Source: DASRDS01 sp035652495
Lineage (GTDB): Bacteria > Gemmatimonadota > Gemmatimonadetes > Gemmatimonadales > Gemmatimonadaceae
Reading direction: 5' to 3'
Assembly: GCA_035652495.1 (NCBI GenBank)
Contig: DASRDS010000149.1
Location: forward strand, 1-7,140
DNA: 7,140 bases
Both the position numbers and the translations under genes were made by a program. The notes under the pieces were generated by a model, which worked only from the letters and a program-made list of their open reading frames with translations, did not search any database and had not been told where the DNA came from. Positions 4,680-7,140 of this stretch are shown in pieces (within the stretch, counting starts at the first letter, position 1; each line of letters begins with the position of its first letter).

Positions 4680-7140
4680 CGATGACCACGCGTTGGAGGG
4701 CGCCACTCGCGCTGATCGTGCTGGCCGGGCTCTTTGCCTGTCTCAAAGGTCGCACGCCCACGGATGCCAGCACCAACGGCGTTCGCTTCGACTTGAAAGC
4801 TCAGGTGAGCGGCGGATCCACGCTCCATGTGACCGTCGTCTATCTCGACCAAACTCCGAATTCCGAAAGCGTCACTCCGGTGATGCTGCTCGACCGTCGC
4901 ATCACGGTCGCCGCCGGCTCACAGGACCTTCCGCTCACGATCGACGTCACCCGCTGCCTCGCCGATCCGCAGCACATCCAGGGTCCCACCTGCGAATTGC
5001 TCGCGGGTGTCGTGCTCGAGCAGAACGGCCAGGAGGTCGATAGCGTCGGCATCGGGCCGATCACCGTCACGCCGGGCCAGACCGTGCACGACAGCACGTC
5101 GTTGGTCGCCGTCGGCGCGGTCCACGTGTTCCCGCACAGTGCCTCACTGACGCCGGGCGCCATCACCGTGCTCCACGATTCCGTGTTCAGCCCGAGCGAG
5201 ACGTACCTGCCGAACGCCACTGTCAGATGGACGAGCGCCGATACGACCGTCGCCAAGGTGAATCAGAATGGGGCCGTCACCGGTGTCGCCGCCGGTCAGA
5301 CGACCGTCACCGCATCGAGCGGCGGGCAATCGGACTTCGCGACGATCACCGTCACGACTGGCGGCACCACCGGCGGTCTCACGTTCCCCGGCCTCGGCGC
5401 CGTCAACAACACCGTCACCTTCTCGGCGACTGCTGGCGGGTCACTCCCCGTCAACGGACTCGTGCCGGTCGCGTCATCCGACACGACGACCGTCACCAAT
5501 CTCGTGGCGACGATCACGCCCTCGTCCGCGAACCAATGGCTCGTGGCCTACGTCAGCGATAGCTCGTTCGGCTCGCGCGTGAAGCACCGGCCCAATGGAT
5601 TCCACGCACAAACGATCCGGAAGCAGACCTCCGGCTCCGGAGTCACGACGCCGGCAACCGTCGATGTGGTTCCGACGACGACATCGCTCGCCGCGGGCAC
5701 CTACACCGCGACGGTCACGGTTTCTGGCGACGGCAACCGCTCGGCCGCCTTCCAGGTCGCCTACACCATTACCGCGGCGGCACCGGCGCTGTCGTTCTCG
5801 CCGAACCCGGTTCAGTTCTCTCAGTATGCGTATAGCGGCGCGCTCGCCAACGAGGTGACTGCCTTTGCCCGGAATACGGGCACCGGTGGTTCGCTCGGCA
5901 CGATCACGGAGAACGGGAGCGTTGTCTACACCGGGGCGGACGCCAATTGGTTGAACGTGATCGGTGTCGGACCTGATACAGTGGCGCTGCAACCCAATAC
6001 GGCCTCGCTCCACCTCGGGACCGACACGGCGAGGATGAGCTTCACCATGGCGGGTGCGTCGAAACCCGACACGCTGGTCATTGAGGTGTCCTCGGCCGTG
6101 ACTTACCAGAAGGTCGTTCTGGGCGCGGCGTTTGGCTGCGGTCTCACGACCACCTCGATGGTGTACTGTTGGGGTGGCAGCGGATTAGGCGAGCTCGGCG
6201 ATGGTGGCGGGGCGAATGACCTTGCCATCAAGATTCCGGTCCGCGCCCTGGTCCCGAATTCGCCGTCGGATCCGATCATTGATGTCGAGGCAGGCGCGGC
6301 CCACGCGTGCGCGCTGACCCAGAGCGGTGCGACGTACTGCTGGGGCAGTAATAACCGCGGGCAAGTCGGTGTCGGCAGCAGCGCCACGACGATTCCCACA
6401 CCGACCGTGGTTACCGGGAAGACCTACGGCCAGATCTCGCTCGGCGCGAACCATACGTGCGCCATTGAGGGCGTGCCGCCGCTCGCGGGCGCGAACTACC
6501 TCGATTGCTGGGGCGACAACACGGTCGGTGAGTTCGGCAATAACCTCCCGACCGGGACAGCGCAGACTACTCCGGTCATCACCTACCAGAATTTCGTCGC
6601 CGTCAGCGCCGGCAACAATTACACGTGCGGCATCACCAACCTGAGCGTGTCCGCCAATCTCTATTGCGCGGGCGCCAACAACTTTGGTCAACTGGGCAAC
6701 GGATACTCGGGCAGCCCGTATTCGACGTTCCAGCCATCCCAGGTGTTGACCCCAGCTGGTGGTCCCGCGACCGTCAGCAGCGTGTCGGCGGGTAACGGCA
6801 CGACCTGCGCGGTCGACAACGCCGGCAACGGCTATTGCTGGGGAGACAACACGCTCGGCGAAGTCGGCAACGACGGGGTGGGGACCCCAATACTGACTCC
6901 CACTCTCTTGCCTAACACGTGGACCTCCATCAGTACCGGCGTGAACTCGGTCTGCGGAATAGCGTCGAACGCTGATTACTGCTGGGGCTACAACAACTAC
7001 GGTCAGATCGGCATTGGCACGATGGGGAACACCATCGTTACGGTGCCGACGGCGGTCATTGGCTCCGGTGCATTGTTCACCGAGTTCACGGTGGGAGCGA
7101 CCTCACAGTCCGCGTGCTATATCACGAGCGGCGCGGTCCA
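4676..7140 (+). CDS. Large Ig-like/BACON/RCC1-repeat lipoprotein (3' truncated)
   Basis: The frame is open from ATG at 4676 to the window edge, giving 821 complete codons with no stop, so the C-terminus is missing. An alternative ATG at 4682 is possible. The N-terminus has basic residues, a hydrophobic core and a plausible lipobox L-F-A-C with Cys22; Phe at -2 is less common. Residues about 30-145 form an unassigned beta-rich domain with Cys94 and Cys106. Residues about 149-227 are a BIG2 Ig-like domain, ending with the NGAVTGVAAGQTTVTA motif. Residues about 230-366 are a BACON-like domain (NQWLVAYV with Trp288; LAAGTYTATVTVSG at 338-351). Residues about 372-475 are a diverged second copy (ANWLNVIG, Trp425). 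From 477 on come RCC1 repeats: six complete blades and part of a seventh, each of about 49-60 residues with a Cys...YCWG pattern. It is probably exposed outside the inner membrane, perhaps on the cell surface. The partner or ligand is unknown. Its start overlaps the barrel stop (ATGA). Confidence 0.88.
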   Translation, partial: MTMTTRWRAPLALIVLAGLFACLKGRTPTDASTNGVRFDLKAQVSGGSTLHVTVVYLDQTPNSESVTPVMLLDRRITVAAGSQDLPLTIDVTRCLADPQHIQGPTCELLAGVVLEQNGQEVDSVGIGPITVTPGQTVHDSTSLVAVGAVHVFPHSASLTPGAITVLHDSVFSPSETYLPNATVRWTSADTTVAKVNQNGAVTGVAAGQTTVTASSGGQSDFATITVTTGGTTGGLTFPGLGAVNNTVTFSATAGGSLPVNGLVPVASSDTTTVTNLVATITPSSANQWLVAYVSDSSFGSRVKHRPNGFHAQTIRKQTSGSGVTTPATVDVVPTTTSLAAGTYTATVTVSGDGNRSAAFQVAYTITAAAPALSFSPNPVQFSQYAYSGALANEVTAFARNTGTGGSLGTITENGSVVYTGADANWLNVIGVGPDTVALQPNTASLHLGTDTARMSFTMAGASKPDTLVIEVSSAVTYQKVVLGAAFGCGLTTTSMVYCWGGSGLGELGDGGGANDLAIKIPVRALVPNSPSDPIIDVEAGAAHACALTQSGATYCWGSNNRGQVGVGSSATTIPTPTVVTGKTYGQISLGANHTCAIEGVPPLAGANYLDCWGDNTVGEFGNNLPTGTAQTTPVITYQNFVAVSAGNNYTCGITNLSVSANLYCAGANNFGQLGNGYSGSPYSTFQPSQVLTPAGGPATVSSVSAGNGTTCAVDNAGNGYCWGDNTLGEVGNDGVGTPILTPTLLPNTWTSISTGVNSVCGIASNADYCWGYNNYGQIGIGTMGNTIVTVPTAVIGSGALFTEFTVGATSQSACYITSGAV

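Noticed and set aside
4026..4706. A 226-codon minus-strand open frame opposite the beta-barrel gene.
   Set aside because: It is antisense to a gene with a signal peptide and barrel pattern, and its own translation is rich in Arg, Glu and Ala with no recognisable domain.
5570..5640. A basic stretch (SRVKHRPNGFHAQTIRKQTS) inside the Thr/Ser-rich BACON-like region, considered as a local frameshift.
   Set aside because: The domain pattern resumes in the same frame on both sides (NQWLVAYV before, LAAGTYTATV after), so it is more likely an inserted loop.
5474..6013. A 179-codon minus-strand open frame, and others at 6185-6691, opposite the large lipoprotein gene.
   Set aside because: The plus-strand frame runs unbroken from 4676 to the window end and carries BIG2, BACON-like and RCC1 motifs. 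The opposite frames are Arg/Gly-rich shadows.
6104..7140. Regularly spaced repeats considered as a tandem DNA repeat or CRISPR-like array.
   Set aside because: The similarity is at the protein level only (RCC1 blades). The nucleotide sequence of the units differs and spacing varies between 49 and 60 codons.

Overview
The window suggests a GC-rich, diderm (outer-membrane-bearing) bacterium. Codons mostly end in G or C. There is a predicted outer-membrane beta-barrel, two predicted lipoproteins, and a long surface-type protein that joins Ig-like, BACON-like and RCC1 repeats. This mixture is familiar from Gemmatimonadota, and I infer that phylum tentatively; Acidobacteriota or Myxococcota are not excluded. 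No mobile element, RNA gene or CRISPR array was seen. The window is almost entirely coding, and no gap reaches 300 bases.

Left part (1-2513). The 3' end of a proline-rich, single-pass membrane protein with three Sel1 repeats runs in from the left edge. It converges on, and overlaps by 26 bp, a minus-strand DUF502 membrane protein. The DUF502 gene is divergent from a plus-strand multi-pass membrane protein that resembles GT-C glycosyltransferases. The two start codons overlap at a CATG, so no intergenic promoter space separates them.

Right part (2499-7140, running off the edge). A sigma70-like promoter inside the tail of the GT-C gene and a strong AGGAGG ribosome binding site lead into a three-gene unit. 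The genes are a CsgG-like lipoprotein with a TPR (probably starting at a CTG codon), a 399-residue outer-membrane beta-barrel, and a large lipoprotein of at least 821 residues. The large protein carries an unassigned N-terminal domain, a BIG2 Ig-like domain, two BACON-like domains and an RCC1 beta-propeller. Each junction is a 4-base ATGA stop/start overlap, so the three proteins are very likely made together. The large gene has no stop in the window and is incomplete at its 3' end.

The most interesting reading is that the three-gene unit is an envelope module: a CsgG-type lipoprotein and a barrel serving, or anchoring, a surface-exposed propeller lipoprotein whose blades each carry a cysteine pair. 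This is inferred from gene order and predicted localisation; the sequence does not prove function.
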